A stretch of DNA of 64,000 bases from Pisolithus tinctorius (GCA_024663395.1 JANFAH010000009.1:186001-250000), one strand, 5' to 3'. Counted from the stretch's first letter, positions 29,822-40,897 are shown. Numbers and translations: made by a program. Notes: a model not told the origin generated them from the letters alone.

Positions 29822-31026
29822 ACACCGTCCAAGATGCCGATGAACCTGTCGCAGACTTAGCCGACCCTGACTTCCAAGCATATGTCGCTCAAGCTTGGGC
29901 TACCTACCAAGCGGATAAAGGTAACAAGGGAGCAGTCATTCCCCGTGGAAAGAAAGCCCACTTCGACGGAGTTGAAATCACAGCTCGACCCATGGCACGT
30001 CCTGCCAACCCTCCACGAGTCAACCCACGCACAGCTACTGTTGAAGAGGAAATCATTTCCCCTGGTGTTCAAAGTTCGCGTGCCGCTCGCCAGGCATCCG
30101 AGCCCTCCACACCTGCACCAACATCTACCGCTATGAAACCATATGTTCCTCCGACTAATCCGGCTCCAATGCCCATGCACAAGGACCCCGTTCCCGTGGC
30201 AATTGTTCCATCACAGACACCGTACCCAGCAGCTTGCAATCAAAACCAGTACCGTTACTCATTCCCTCTCGAAGATGAAGCCACGCCCAAGCGTATCGTG
30301 GAGCGCATACTCGAAACCAGCGTTGCCATGCCAGTCAAAGAATTATTTGCAGTAGCCCCAGAGTTTCGCAAACAGTTCAGAGACATCACCATGGCGAAAC
30401 GCGTCACCACAAACGAGATTGAGGTAGTTCGTAGCGACGATGAAGAAGGAGTACAAGTGAATGAACTGACCGGCTGCGATCCCCAAAGAACTGCGCGCGA
30501 ATATGGAGACCGCGTTATCCACGGTGACGACGGCTCCATCGTAGCTCACCACACTCTGCCGCTCCGCTGCATCAAAGCCAAGGTCCCCGGGACCAACGTC
30601 ACAATCAACTGCGTACTAGATTCCGGTTCAGAAATCGTCGCCATGCCCAGGCGCATTTGGGAAAAGATCAGGCTTCCATTGCACTGCGATCATCTCATGA
30701 CTATGACATCTGCTAACATGTCTAAAGACACTACTGTAGGCGTACTAGAGAACCTGAAACTCAACTTCAGCGCTGGGCCAGTCATGCTACAGGTTCAAGT
30801 AATTGAACATGCTAACTTCGACATGCTCCTCGGACATCTGTTCATTTGCCTTATGAGTGCGGTGACAAACGATTATCCCAACGGCGGACAGCGGATCACT
30901 CTCCAAGACCCGAATGACGGCCGTGAGTACACTTTGCCCACGCGCCCGTGGCACAAGGGCTGTCCGTGCTGCAAGTGCGGCAAGCACTGCCATAGCCACC
31001 AAAGTATAGTTGAATGGGGTTTTTGA
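29740..31026 (+). CDS. pol: Gypsy-2 protease region of Pol
   Basis: This frame overlaps gag. The first ~250 residues are Pro/Ala-rich linker. Then comes a retropepsin-like segment with INCVLDSGSEIVAMPRRIW (catalytic D-S-G), and GHLFICLMSAVTNDYPNGGQ, with a cysteine-rich end (CPCCKCGKHCHSH). The frame closes at 31026, while the RT frame overlaps it from 31014 in another phase. That is either a second programmed shift or damage. Confidence 0.7.
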   Translation: MQGTANLFCIAHPEIDVQLEIQPSAFLNTVQDADEPVADLADPDFQAYVAQAWATYQADKGNKGAVIPRGKKAHFDGVEITARPMARPANPPRVNPRTATVEEEIISPGVQSSRAARQASEPSTPAPTSTAMKPYVPPTNPAPMPMHKDPVPVAIVPSQTPYPAACNQNQYRYSFPLEDEATPKRIVERILETSVAMPVKELFAVAPEFRKQFRDITMAKRVTTNEIEVVRSDDEEGVQVNELTGCDPQRTAREYGDRVIHGDDGSIVAHHTLPLRCIKAKVPGTNVTINCVLDSGSEIVAMPRRIWEKIRLPLHCDHLMTMTSANMSKDTTVGVLENLKLNFSAGPVMLQVQVIEHANFDMLLGHLFICLMSAVTNDYPNGGQRITLQDPNDGREYTLPTRPWHKGCPCCKCGKHCHSHQSIVEWGF

Positions 31027-32534
31027 ATATCGATGATCCACCAAATGGTTGGGGAGAGCCTACTAAAACGTCCTGTTTCCTATTTAGCTGCTGTTATCCG
31101 TTCCTCAGTTCTACAGTCTCATCATTAGCCTTTACTTCGACGAACTTCTCTTCGCCCGCAGCACCCGTACCACGGAACATACCCACCAGAATACCCTTGC
31201 CTGTTTTCGCTTTCCTCTCTTCCACTCAGACAATACTAAACCCCTCTGCTATAGCCGCATTCAGCAGCATTTATCAACTAGATCCTGCGGTTCGCACCCT
31301 CGTTTACAAGCCGGTTGCCAAGAAGGTTCGGACGGTACCTGCCCTGATGGCGGAAGAATACCGCATCATGCGCAGCCTGCCTGATGACCCACTTGCTGGT
31401 CTCCAACCACTTCCAACCCATCCACCAGACTTCGCTCCAGGCACCCGCTTCACCGCCGAATGGGCCGCAGAACTCAACCTCGATCCTGCAGATTGGCTTT
31501 GGCCAGAAGAACTTAAACTCATAACTTGGCTCGTTTTGGTCCATGAGCTCGCATTCGCTTGGGACATTACAAAGCGCAGACACCTAGATGAACACTATTT
31601 TCCACCAGTAAAGATTCCTACGATTCCACACACGCCTTGGGTCCAATGCAATATCCCTATCCCGAATGCGATCCATGCCCAAGTCATAGACATGATTAAA
31701 GATCGCATCAAGTCCGGCATGTATGAACCTTCTACAGCAGCTTATCGCTCCCGCTGGTTCTGCGTAGTAAAGAAAGACAGAAAGTCTCTTCGCCTTGTGC
31801 ATGACTTACAGCCCCTGAATGCAGTGACCATCCGCGATGCGTCCGTTCCGCCCTTCATAGAACACCTCGCAGAATCCTTTGCTGGATATGCAGTGTATGC
31901 GATGATGGACCTCTACTCCGGGTATGACCAGCACGCACTTCACGTGGATTCCCGCGACCTCACCACCTTCGGTACCCCCCTCGGACCACATTGGCTTACT
32001 ACTCTGCCACAGGGTCATGCGAATGCAGTACAGGTATACCAGGGAGATACTGCATTTGTGCTCCAGGATGAGATCCCACACCATACCCTGCCTTTCATAG
32101 ATGATGTCCCCGTGAAATCTGAGACCACCCGCTATCAGCGCGCAGACGGCTCCTATGAGACTATCCTGGAGAATCCTGGGATTCGGAAATTTATCTGGAA
32201 TCACTGTATAGTTGTTAACCGTATCCTTCAGCATTTGCAGAACGTCGGAGCCACCGTCTCGGCAAAGAAGTTCGTGCTAGCTGCTCTGTCCGCTGTGATC
32301 ATTGGCCACAAGTGCACCTTTGAAGGTCGCATTCCTGAAGAAAGCAAAGTGCAGAAGATCCGTGACTGGCCCAAGTGCCGCAACCTGACACAGGTCCGCG
32401 GTTTCCTCGGTGTCTGTGGAGTGCTACGCATCTTCATCAAAGATTTTGCCAAGATTGTGCGGCCACTAGTTGCGCTCACGTGGAAAGACGTACCATTCAC
32501 ATGGGACGAACTGCAATGCACTGCCATGCAATGA
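31014..32534 (+). pseudogene. pol: Gypsy-2 reverse transcriptase, stopped in RNase H
   Basis: RT motifs are clear: FCVVKKDRKSLRLVHDLQPLN, AMMDLYSGYDQHALHVDSRD, the catalytic FIDDVPVKSE (F-I-D-D), then KVQKIRDWPKCRNLTQVRGF and the thumb/connection end. The frame stops at TGA 32532-32534 (AMQ*LKDEIV). RNase H continues in the same frame beyond (EVILAVDTSVIAVGYILYQL). An arginine codon CGA changed to TGA is the simplest explanation. Confidence 0.85.
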
Positions 32535-34625
32535 CTCAAGGACGAAATTGTAAAGTCCCCCGCACTCCGAAGGATTGACTATGAGTGCGGTCGCGAAGTA
32601 ATTTTAGCAGTTGACACATCAGTCATCGCAGTTGGCTACATCCTCTACCAGCTCAGCGAAGATGGCAGGCGGTACCCGAGTCGCTTCGGATCCATCACCC
32701 TCAACGAAGTGGAAAGCCGCTACTCCCAGGCCAAGCTCGAGTTGTATGGTCTCTTCTGCGTGTTGCGTGTGGTACGCGTATACATCTTCGGTCTCACTAA
32801 CTTCACTGTGGAGGTAGATGCGAAGTATATTAAGGGCATGATAAATAACCCAGATCTGCAGCCTAACGCAACGATCAATCACTGGATCACTGGTGTCCTC
32901 CTTTTCTCATTCAAACTCGTCCATGTTCCCGTGGACAGGCATGCCAGCCCTGATGGCTTATCCTGCCGTCCACGGTCGGAGCTTGACCCGCCCGAGGACG
33001 ATGACCATGAGGATTGGCTAGACCGTTTCTACTCTTTCTCTACACAGGTCGTCAATGACCGCCTGCCTCTTATGTCACTTTCCAGTCAAGATCACCACTC
33101 CCTACTGCCACCCGCTTACCATCGGGCGAGCCTCCCGCCACCTGCATCCTTCTATCTCGCATTCTCTGCGACTGCTGATGCTAATAACCCTTCCGATACC
33201 CCAGACGACCCTGCCATTCCGCGGTCCACAAAAGCTCGGGCACGCGAAGCAAAGATAGAAATGATCCGCGCATTCCTCGTGACCTGCGAGCGACCTCCTG
33301 ACCTTACTGATGTGCAGTACTCATCCTTCTTTAATTCGGCCAGCCGCTTCTTCCTCCTAGATGGTAACTTATGGCGTAGGGAACTGCACAGATGGCACCA
33401 GCTAGTCGTCGACGAATCCAAGCAGTATCATCTCATCAAAGAAGCGCATGACGACCTCGGACACAAGGGAGTCTTCACGGTCCGCACACACCTTCTCCTT
33501 CACTTCTGGTGGCCTCTTCTTGTCGAGGATGTGAAGTGGTATGTCCGCACTTGTCATGAATGCCAGATCCGCCAGATGCAGAAGCTTCATATTCCCCCCA
33601 CTGTGCCCATGATAGGGGGCCTGTTTCATAAAGCTCACATTGACACGATGCTGATGCCCAAAGCCGGCGGCTACCGCTACATAGTACAGGCTCGTTGCGC
33701 GCTCACCTCATATCCTGAATGGCGCATGTTGTGTGCAGAAAATAGTACCATGCTCGCATCCTTCATCTTTGAGGATATCCTATGCCGCTGGGGTCCGCTC
33801 ACCAAGATTGTCACCGACAACAGTCCCACGTTCGTCCAAGCTTTAGATGCCCTAGCCGCGCAATATCATATCCATCACATCTGTATCTCTCCTTACAACT
33901 CTCAGGCTAACGGCATTGTAGAGTGCCGCCACTATGATGTTCGCGAGGCTATCATGAAGAGCTGCAAGAACAATGATCGCCGCTGGCACACTGTTGTGCA
34001 CTCTGTCTTCTGGGCCGAGCGGGTCACCATTCTGAAGTCTACGGGTTTATCCCCTTACTTCATGGTGCATGGTGTTGAGCCGCTGTTTCCATTTGATCTT
34101 GCTGAGGCTACCTTCCTCTTACCCCTATCCCATGATGATGCGACACCGCTGACTACCACAGAACTGATAGCTTGGCGAGCGCGCCAGTTACAGAAGCGTC
34201 AGGATGACCTAGACCAGGTCCGCGGCAATGTCCTCTGCGCACGCTTTCAGTCTATCCGGCAGTTCGAAACCACCTTTCAGCATCACATTAAAGACCATAA
34301 CTTCGCTCCCAGCACCCTCGTGCTCATTCACAACTCCCGCGTCAAGAAAGAACTGAACCGGAAGACAAAGCCGCAGTACACTGGTCCCATGGTCATCCTT
34401 CGTCGGACCACTGGGGGTTCGTACCTGCTGGCTGAGTTAGATGGCTCCATCTCCAAATTCCGCTTCGCTGCATTCCGCTTACTTCCCTACCACCCATGGT
34501 CTCAAACCCGCGCAACTGTGACTTGCGTTACCGGGCTAGATGATGAAGAACTAGACCACCTTCTTGAAGAGGCTGAGGATGACCCCACTGATGATGATGT
34601 GGAGGCTTTTTCCACAGACAGCTGA
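32535..34625 (+). CDS. pol: Gypsy-2 RNase H and integrase
   Basis: Continues the Pol frame after the stop at 32532. RNase H includes DTSVIAVGYILYQLSEDG, ESRYSQAKLELYGLF and VEVDAKYIKGMI. Integrase has the H-H-C-C zinc site (HDDLGHKGVFTVRTH ... CHECQIRQ) and the D-D-E core (HIDTMLMPKAGGYRY; IVTDNSPTFVQALDAL; SPYNSQANGIVECRHYDV). The C-terminus has a GPY-like segment (YTGPMVILRRTTGGSYLL) and an acidic tail, with no chromodomain. Translation from a methionine at 32709 is not biological; this is the distal part of a polyprotein. Confidence 0.85.
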   Translation, partial: LKDEIVKSPALRRIDYECGREVILAVDTSVIAVGYILYQLSEDGRRYPSRFGSITLNEVESRYSQAKLELYGLFCVLRVVRVYIFGLTNFTVEVDAKYIKGMINNPDLQPNATINHWITGVLLFSFKLVHVPVDRHASPDGLSCRPRSELDPPEDDDHEDWLDRFYSFSTQVVNDRLPLMSLSSQDHHSLLPPAYHRASLPPPASFYLAFSATADANNPSDTPDDPAIPRSTKARAREAKIEMIRAFLVTCERPPDLTDVQYSSFFNSASRFFLLDGNLWRRELHRWHQLVVDESKQYHLIKEAHDDLGHKGVFTVRTHLLLHFWWPLLVEDVKWYVRTCHECQIRQMQKLHIPPTVPMIGGLFHKAHIDTMLMPKAGGYRYIVQARCALTSYPEWRMLCAENSTMLASFIFEDILCRWGPLTKIVTDNSPTFVQALDALAAQYHIHHICISPYNSQANGIVECRHYDVREAIMKSCKNNDRRWHTVVHSVFWAERVTILKSTGLSPYFMVHGVEPLFPFDLAEATFLLPLSHDDATPLTTTELIAWRARQLQKRQDDLDQVRGNVLCARFQSIRQFETTFQHHIKDHNFAPSTLVLIHNSRVKKELNRKTKPQYTGPMVILRRTTGGSYLLAELDGSISKFRFAAFRLLPYHPWSQTRATVTCVTGLDDEELDHLLEEAEDDPTDDDVEAFSTDS

Positions 34626-35474
34626 CTATCCGTCCTTTCCAGTACCCGCAGTTTGTCCATCGCGCTATTCCCCCATACCCTCTTCTCCCATGATACCCAT
34701 ACCTCTTTCCGCGGCCTCGCCCACCTCCCTGCGGCTTCTTCTACTACACTCGTTCCTCCTCCCATGCTGACTGGGGACAGTCAGCGTTCAAAGTCCCCCG
34801 CAGGGGTGACCAGCATACCACTTGATCCGCCCGATATCAGACATAGTTCATTTCCTTTTATCTGTTTTACCCCGGGTTTCGTCCAGTGATTCTACTGATA
34901 GCTAGTCCTCGCTCAAAAAACATAAAAACTGCTTACAAAAAGTCCAAAACCATCCAGAAAAATAACAAAACACCGAATAAGTATATAGCCAAAACAATGT
35001 CTCTCCTATCTCTCTTACTAGTCTCGCTGATGCCGTCCTCAGCCGCCCTATACCACGGATCTTCGCAACCACCCTGCGCATTTCCTCTTCGATCGTGCAG
35101 TCAGTGTGCGCCCCTTGATTTATTTTTCTTTCAATTCTCCTTCTGTCTCCTTACAATTGATACACAAAGACCGCCCCAGCTACCCAATAAACAGTCCCTT
35201 CGCTTCCTCTTCAAGAATCTGTCACATCCTACCATCAAGATTGTTTCACAAGGACATACCGCTGAGAGAAGTCGAAAGTCGCACGAAGAAGACAAGTCGG
35301 GCGGTACCCCGCGCATCATATCTTACTGCAGCCGCACTGCCCCGCGGAACATCTTCAAGCATTTCGAGTCGTTTGCAACTTCGCACAGAAGCAAGAAAAG
35401 CGGTGTATTTAGCGCGGTATGTGCTGACATGCGGATGGGACAGTACAATGAATCTGGACTAACTACAAACGTTC
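34626..35474. other. Gypsy-2 noncoding between integrase and antisense gene
   Basis: It holds a dyad-containing block (GCTGACTGGGGACAGTCAGC at 34767-34786, followed by AAAGTCCCCCGCAGGGG) that recurs in altered form at 39298-39337 (GCTGACCAGGGATGGTCAGC). 34910-35000 is A-rich. The plus-strand frames at 34886-35617 are not supported. Confidence 0.5.
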
Positions 35475-38400
35475 CTATTCCACCCCAATCTTCTCCAGAG
35501 CTTCGGCAAGCTGATCGACACACACCTGCAGGCAAAGGTATGCGGCCTGCGATTCCACAGCTTTGGCTCGCAGCAGCCTCAGCGATTGCAAGAGGTCTGC
35601 CGCAACCTTGGCATTGAGCCGGTTGCGCACGAGTGCCTTCCCTTTCCCGTGCGTGTGGCTCTCGACCACTTTGACTTCATCATCGTCCTCGTCGTCCTCG
35701 GCGGCAGCCTGCTTCGATGAACCAGCCTTTACAGCCTTTGCAGACCGCACTACTTGACGTCAGCCATAGTTTTCTCGAGGTAAAGTGGGCACTTACCGGT
35801 AACTGTGCCTGTCTGCGTCTTCTTCCCCGCGGACTTGTTTGATTTCTCACACCCCTGCTTGATGCGCACACAGCCATTGCAGGTCTGCCCAACGGGCCCG
35901 GTACAAGCCGCCTTCTTCACCATGCACCGCGCGCAGGGGATCTTGTGAAGGATCGAGCCGGGTGGGATAATGATCTTGGGCTCGTCCTCGTCTTCGCTCT
36001 CTGCCACCGTTTGCCGCAATCACTTAGGACTTCAGTGTTAGCTGCTACCACACCGTCCAGATTCTGCACTTACCTTCCGAACCGGACAGGACACCACTTC
36101 GATGTGCGACATTTTCTCTGTCATCACTGGCACCTCGGCACTGGTACCCTGCTCGACAACAGCCTGCGCGACCGCCTCTTCCATCCGCACGTCCTCGTCG
36201 GCTCTCCCCCATGCGATCTCCTTGCAGCCATATCAGCTGATTTTGACCAAATGACCATGGTAATTACCACAAAAGCAGTTACAGAATTCATGGCAACTAC
36301 CACTTCCCAATATAGACAATGCCCCCTGAGTGACAACCTCTGTCGGTGTTTGAAAAAAATTCAGATTGGAATGTTCCCACAGTGGGTTACCCTGTCACAA
36401 ATATTGATAATTTGCACCTGTACTGTGGCTATACAGATGAGCATGTGACCAGTAGATGTGATGGTCACATGATGAGTGACATAAGCAGGGATGACCCTAG
36501 ATCACGTGATTTTTACGTAATTGATTACGTGATGACGATCCTCCGGAGCGTTCTGTTACGTAATGTGTCACGTGATCGTGGGAAAATATGCATGTGACTT
36601 AATCAATGTCACATGACAAGGTACAATCATAGATCATCCAACCTATTACATAATGATCACATGTCAGTTTCTCCCCAGAACACTTGGTTATGTAATGGGT
36701 CACATGATTGTGAGACAATAGACATGTGACCACTCCTGCAGCATCACATGACAAGGTACAATTGTAGATCATGTGACCTTTTACATAATGATCATGTGGC
36801 AATAACTCTCCGGACCATTGGCTTATGTAATAGGTCACATGACTCAATCCATATCACATGACCAGCAATCCCACCCCTATTCGCATGCTGGGCATTTGTG
36901 GCTGTGCTAAAAATGCGAATTGTGTCCCCACCCATTCAATTCTTGACATATGGATCTGAATTTTTGTGTGTAGAGTAGGTTACCATGTTGCTACACATTG
37001 TCAAAGACACAGGCTGTCTGGTCCAGCAGTTGCTGAGATATAATGGAAATGAAAATGCTAACAAAACATCACACCATTCAACTTACACATCCTTCATGCC
37101 ACATCTGAAACTTCAGGAGGGTTGAAGAAGATTCCTGCAATGCATGTCCAAAGTTTCAAGTTTATCCATTTAGAATTGAGTGAACAGCAAGCCAAATACT
37201 GATCCCAGAAGCGTGGGAAAGCTTCAAAAAGAGAAAATAAAATAGTGGAGATTTTGAAAACATATCAAAAACAAAGCACAGCACATCCCACAGTGCAGCT
37301 ACCACTACCAGAACTTAGGTGAGGGATATTGGGACATGGTGGAAGATATTAGTAACAAGTGCCTGATGTGATACTCACTGCAAATGCTCAAAAATGCGAA
37401 ATGGTACACTTGACTCATTGAGACAATGGGAGATTTATGCCAGTGCAAGGTCAACACCACTACCCCATTGCACACATTTTCGCAATTTTGACATGTTTAA
37501 GTGGATATCTCACCAGGCACATGGTGCCAACATGGTAGGCCATATTGCTGCATTCCTCACCCAAAGTCTGGGGTTGGCAGGGTCACTGTGATGTGTGCAA
37601 ATCCACATTTTTGATATGTTTTCAAAATCTCCATATGTTATTTTGGGACTTTTTCCCACTTTCCCACACTCTTGAATCTTTATTTTGCATCTTGCTCTCT
37701 CAGATCTGAGTGGGGTGACACCAAACTTTGTCTATGAATTGATATGCATATGTCCAACCCTTCTGAAGTGTCAGATATGGCATGAAGGATGTGTAAGATG
37801 AATGATGTAATGTTTTGTTAGCATTTTCATTTCCATTATATCTCAGCAACTGCTGGACCAGACAGCCTGTGTCTTTGACAATGTGTAGCAACATGGTAAC
37901 CTACTCTACACACAAAAATTCAGATCCATATGTCAAGAATTGAATGGGTGGGGACACAATTCGCATTTTTAGCACAGCCACAAATGCCCAGCATGCGAAT
38001 AGGGGTGGGATTGCTGGTCATGTGATATGGATTGAGTCATGTGACCTATTACATAAGCCAATGGTCCGGAGAGTTATTGCCACATGATCATTATGTAAAA
38101 GGTCACATGATCTACAATTGTACCTTGTCATGTGATGCTGCAGGAGTGGTCACATGTCTATTGTCTCACAATCATGTGACCCATTACATAACCAAGTGTT
38201 CTGGGGAGAAACTGACATGTGATCATTATGTAATAGGTTGGATGATCTATGATTGTACCTTGTCATGTGACATTGATTAAGTCACATGCATATTTTCCCA
38301 CGATCACGTGACACATTACGTAACAGAACGCTCCGGAGGATCGTCATCACGTAATCAATTACGTAAAAATCACGTGATCTAGGGTCATCCCTGCTTATGT

Positions 38401-39027
38401 CACTCATCATGTGACCATCACATCTACTGGTCACATGCTCATCTGTATAGCCACAGTACAGGTGCAAATTATCAATATTTGTGACAGGGTAACCCACTGT
38501 GGGAACATTCCAATCTGAATTTTTTTCAAACACCGACAGAGGTTGTCACTCAGGGGGCATTGTCTATATTGGGAAGTGGTAGTTGCCATGAATTCTGTAA
38601 CTGCTTTTGTGGTAACTACCACATTGCTTGGTCAAAGTCAGCAGACTCTGGTGCTCCTTGGACACCCACCTCTCATAGGCCTCATCAGCCTCCGCTACCA
38701 TGGGACCATCCGCCGCATCTATTTTGGTGTTGATTCCCAATGCTCACCCGCGCTCAACAAGGGGGAACACTTCTCCCTGGAAAACAGTCAGTACTGTGAG
38801 CCTCAAAGGCATTGGACACTTACCGTCCTCTGCTCCCATCTGCGCATCCACATCACTTTCTCCTCCCACAATTCCTCCTTGTCATCTGGGGGGCACTTGG
38901 CCTCAGCAACCAGAGCCGCGGAGGCGGCAATGAACTTCTCCCTCAGCGAGGTCTTCTCTGCTTCGATCGGGTCGGGGGTGGCTGCACGTACGAGCTGGGA
39001 GAGACAAGGGGCACGGCCAGCAGACAT
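35475..39027 (-). pseudogene. Antisense Zn2Cys6-like gene of gypsy-2, split by a palindrome
   Basis: It lies on the strand opposite to gag-pol, like the gene of gypsy-1. It starts at 39027 (MSAGRAPCLSQLVRAATPDP) and exon 1 runs to about 38825, followed by GTAAGT. The next coding piece (VAEADEAYERWVSKEHQSLL) is cut at 38637 by the palindromic element and resumes at 36241 (MEEAVAQAVVEQGTSAEVPV). A further exon carries the cluster C-X2-C-X6-C-X7-C-X2-C-X6-C (CARCMVKKAAC, CNGCVRIKQGC, about 35920-35835). After an intron (about 35796-35753, GTAAGTGCC...) the C-terminus is acidic and then helical (LCLQVCVDQLAEALEKIGVE), ending at 35475. The spacing matches Zn2Cys6 binuclear clusters. Without the palindrome the reading frame seems continuous. 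Function unknown; a DNA-binding regulator is inference. Confidence 0.7.
36242..38637. mobile_element. Palindromic fold-back element with ~1-kb arms
   Basis: Paired positions sum to about 74879. The termini are TTTGACCAA...TTGGTCAAA followed by GGTAATTACCAC / GTGGTAACTACC. Outer ~850 bp of the arms are nearly identical, while similarity decays inward until the arms meet a ~300-bp loop near 37280-37600. The flanks TCAGCTGAT and TCAGCAGAC could be a 9-bp target duplication with two differences, which would suit a Mutator-like fold-back element. The arms are full of TCACATGA and TCACGTGA palindromes. There is no transposase. It interrupts the antisense gene of gypsy-2. Confidence 0.75.
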
Positions 39028-39936
39028 GATGAGAGCAATAGAAGGGGTCGATGATGGGAGGAAAGAATCAAATCGATGCAAAGGTTTGAGCTGCGCACTA
39101 ACAATTATATACTTAGCGGCCATGAGGCACTTATGTCATCGGTCCAGATGCCTATATGCGGTATTCAATGGCCTTCTCGTGTCCCTTGGCTCTATGCTTC
39201 CTTCGCTTCTACGCGGAGCTCTCCAGTATTCTCGAACCCTCGGCACCACACCATTGCCATCACCATGCGGCAAGCTATTTATGTCCTCCACGCCACATGG
39301 CTGACCAGGGATGGTCAGCATCTAAGTCCCCTGCAGGTGTGAGGAATCCGCATTCCCTGGACACGTAAGCCCCTATCATTAACCGTTCTGTGACTACTGT
39401 TACGTCCGCTCCCATCTCATGTTCACCATTGTTCACGCGCTACCTTCCCACGCCCTTGCTCCCTCTCACGCAGAGCTAGACCCGCGGCTGCTGTGCTCCG
39501 GTTGTTGTTTTCCTCGGACTCTTTCTCTTATCACGGTCTCTATTCCTTTAGTGCTTGTAGTATACCCTCGGCCTCTGTTTGGCCTGTCTTCTGTGTATGC
39601 GCTGTCGCACGGCTTTCCTTTACTGTACCCTGTCTTACTTAGGTTCCGGGTTTGTCCAGACTATAAAGCCCTGTACTTAGGTACAGAATGATACCTTTTG
39701 GCACTTGGAAGGTCACCACGAGTTTCTTTTCCACTTTGTCTACACTGCACATCTCACATTCCGCCGTGCACGAACTACGTATACCGCTCGCACCGCTTGC
39801 ATCGCCAGTACTACTCTGCGGACCACGCCACGCATGTCATGAAACACTACCGCTACAAAGCGCTGGGTCTCTCCTTCTAGTCCCGACAGTCCAGAATCCC
39901 TTGGGACGAACAATTCATTCCCTTCATTTTTTATTG
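39028..39936. other. Probable body of the gypsy-2 3' LTR
   Basis: No gene. The dyad block at 39298-39337 probably precedes the LTR. A TATA-like CTATAAAGCCCTG at 39661 suits an LTR promoter. The LTR start cannot be fixed because the 5' LTR is truncated; TGTGAGGAATCC at 39337 is one candidate. Confidence 0.45.
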
Positions 39937-39990
39937 TTGTTATCTAAGCCATCTAGCTCGTGTTATACAGCTACTTGGACTTTTCCTACA
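39937..39990 (+). repeat. 3' LTR end of gypsy-2
   Basis: Exact 54-bp copy of 28123-28176, ending TTTTCCTACA. Cargo gene B coding sequence resumes at 39991-39992. Confidence 0.75.
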
Positions 39991-40897
39991 GCATGTTTGT
40001 GGCTGCTTGGAGAGAAGCTGACAAGAATTTGCAGAGAGTCTCATCTGGTCTTGTGGACCCAGGCTATCACTTCCTGAAGCCAACGCTTTTTGTCAATGTG
40101 TCTATGCCGGAGCGAAAGAAGATTTACCTCTTCAATTGGCTGTCTGCTCGTGCACTCTGGATTAGTCAGGTTGATCTGCACTTGCCCTCAAGGTTCCCTT
40201 CCCCTCAGATGTGGAGGGACTTTTTGAATACTATCGACACTGACCCTCTCCCCTCGACACAGACCACATTAAGGAAGTCAGCTGTACAGGATATTTTGGG
40301 GGAAGGTATCATTAACTCAGCCCAGGGTTTGGCAGGGGCACCGGAGGAAATTACATGGCGAGGAATGCAGGTGAATATTACATCTGTACTGGCCCTGTCT
40401 CTCTGTATTTATCCATTGTGCAGGTTAAAATTTCGTCTCTCTCAAATCCCCCTCTCTGGTTCATATGGTCCCTTTTGTGGGAACTGTATGAACTCAACTT
40501 CCGCTATGAGCTTTATGCGCTCGATCGGGGCCTCATCCCCAATCTCTGGAGTTCATCAGACGAAATGTGGTTAACCTGCCAGACTCTCCTCTATAGCATC
40601 TTCCCTGGAGAGTCTGGTCTCGTGATGTGGTCAGAGTCTTTACCGCAGGACTCATGCAAGTTAGGCCTGTGTGCTACTGATGTGCTGACTGCACTACCAT
40701 ACATCAACAAGTTCTGTCACTTGTTGTCTGTGTGGCCAGGAGTGCCTGCCCGTTTGCAATACCTGGTTGAGATGAAAGATCAGGATGATAAGGAGGTGTA
40801 TGCTGTTTTTTCTTTGGTGTGTGGATTTTATGTGCAAACTGCATTCGACTTCCTCAGGCGACAACCATCCCTCCTGCGCATGTTTCAGTTCATTTAG

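Larger units (their letters stand above)
28097..39990 (+). mobile_element. Ty3/gypsy element 'gypsy-2', damaged
   Basis: It lies in the coding sequence of cargo gene B. A 54-bp direct repeat ending TTTTCCTACA occurs at 28123-28176 and 39937-39990 and marks the two LTR ends. The 5' LTR cannot be longer than ~80 bp because gene B sequence resumes before it, while the 3' LTR may be several hundred bases. The 5' LTR therefore appears truncated. Flanks G(T/C)ATG at 28094-28098 and 39991-39995 may be a target duplication. Inside are a primer site (28179-28196), gag, protease, RT/RNase H, integrase, and an antisense Zn2Cys6-like gene. There is no chromodomain. A stop codon in RNase H and a 2.4-kb palindromic element inside show that it is inactive. 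Confidence 0.75.
19405..40897 (+). pseudogene. Cargo gene B: mushroom-specific protein cut by two retrotransposons
   Basis: The gene survives in three pieces: 19405-20118, 27722 to about 28098, and 39991-40897. Exon 1 (19405-19453, MASGPVSFKPYLRPQ) and exon 2 (from 19499) join in frame across a GTATGT...CTGCAG intron. WMGCFVRA before gypsy-1 continues as TEVCEALYFAGVPVWLVR after it. PSRG before gypsy-2 continues as MFVAAWREADKNLQRV. A last intron (GTGAATATT...TGTGCAG, about 40372-40424) leads to the C-terminus, which ends at 40897. I know this protein type only as an uncharacterised basidiomycete family. The order of blocks (VCEALY.AGVPVWLVR, Ser/Arg-rich linker, ERKKIYLFNWLSAR..W) is typical. 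A one-base frame change near 19840 (AFEEAL, then AAATTPFEIDP in another frame) is additional damage or an error. Confidence 0.7.

Noticed and set aside
36242..38637. Small ORFs at 36346-36847 and their mirror copies 38032-38533
   Set aside because: Seen twice only through the palindrome, with composition dominated by TCACATGA repeats.
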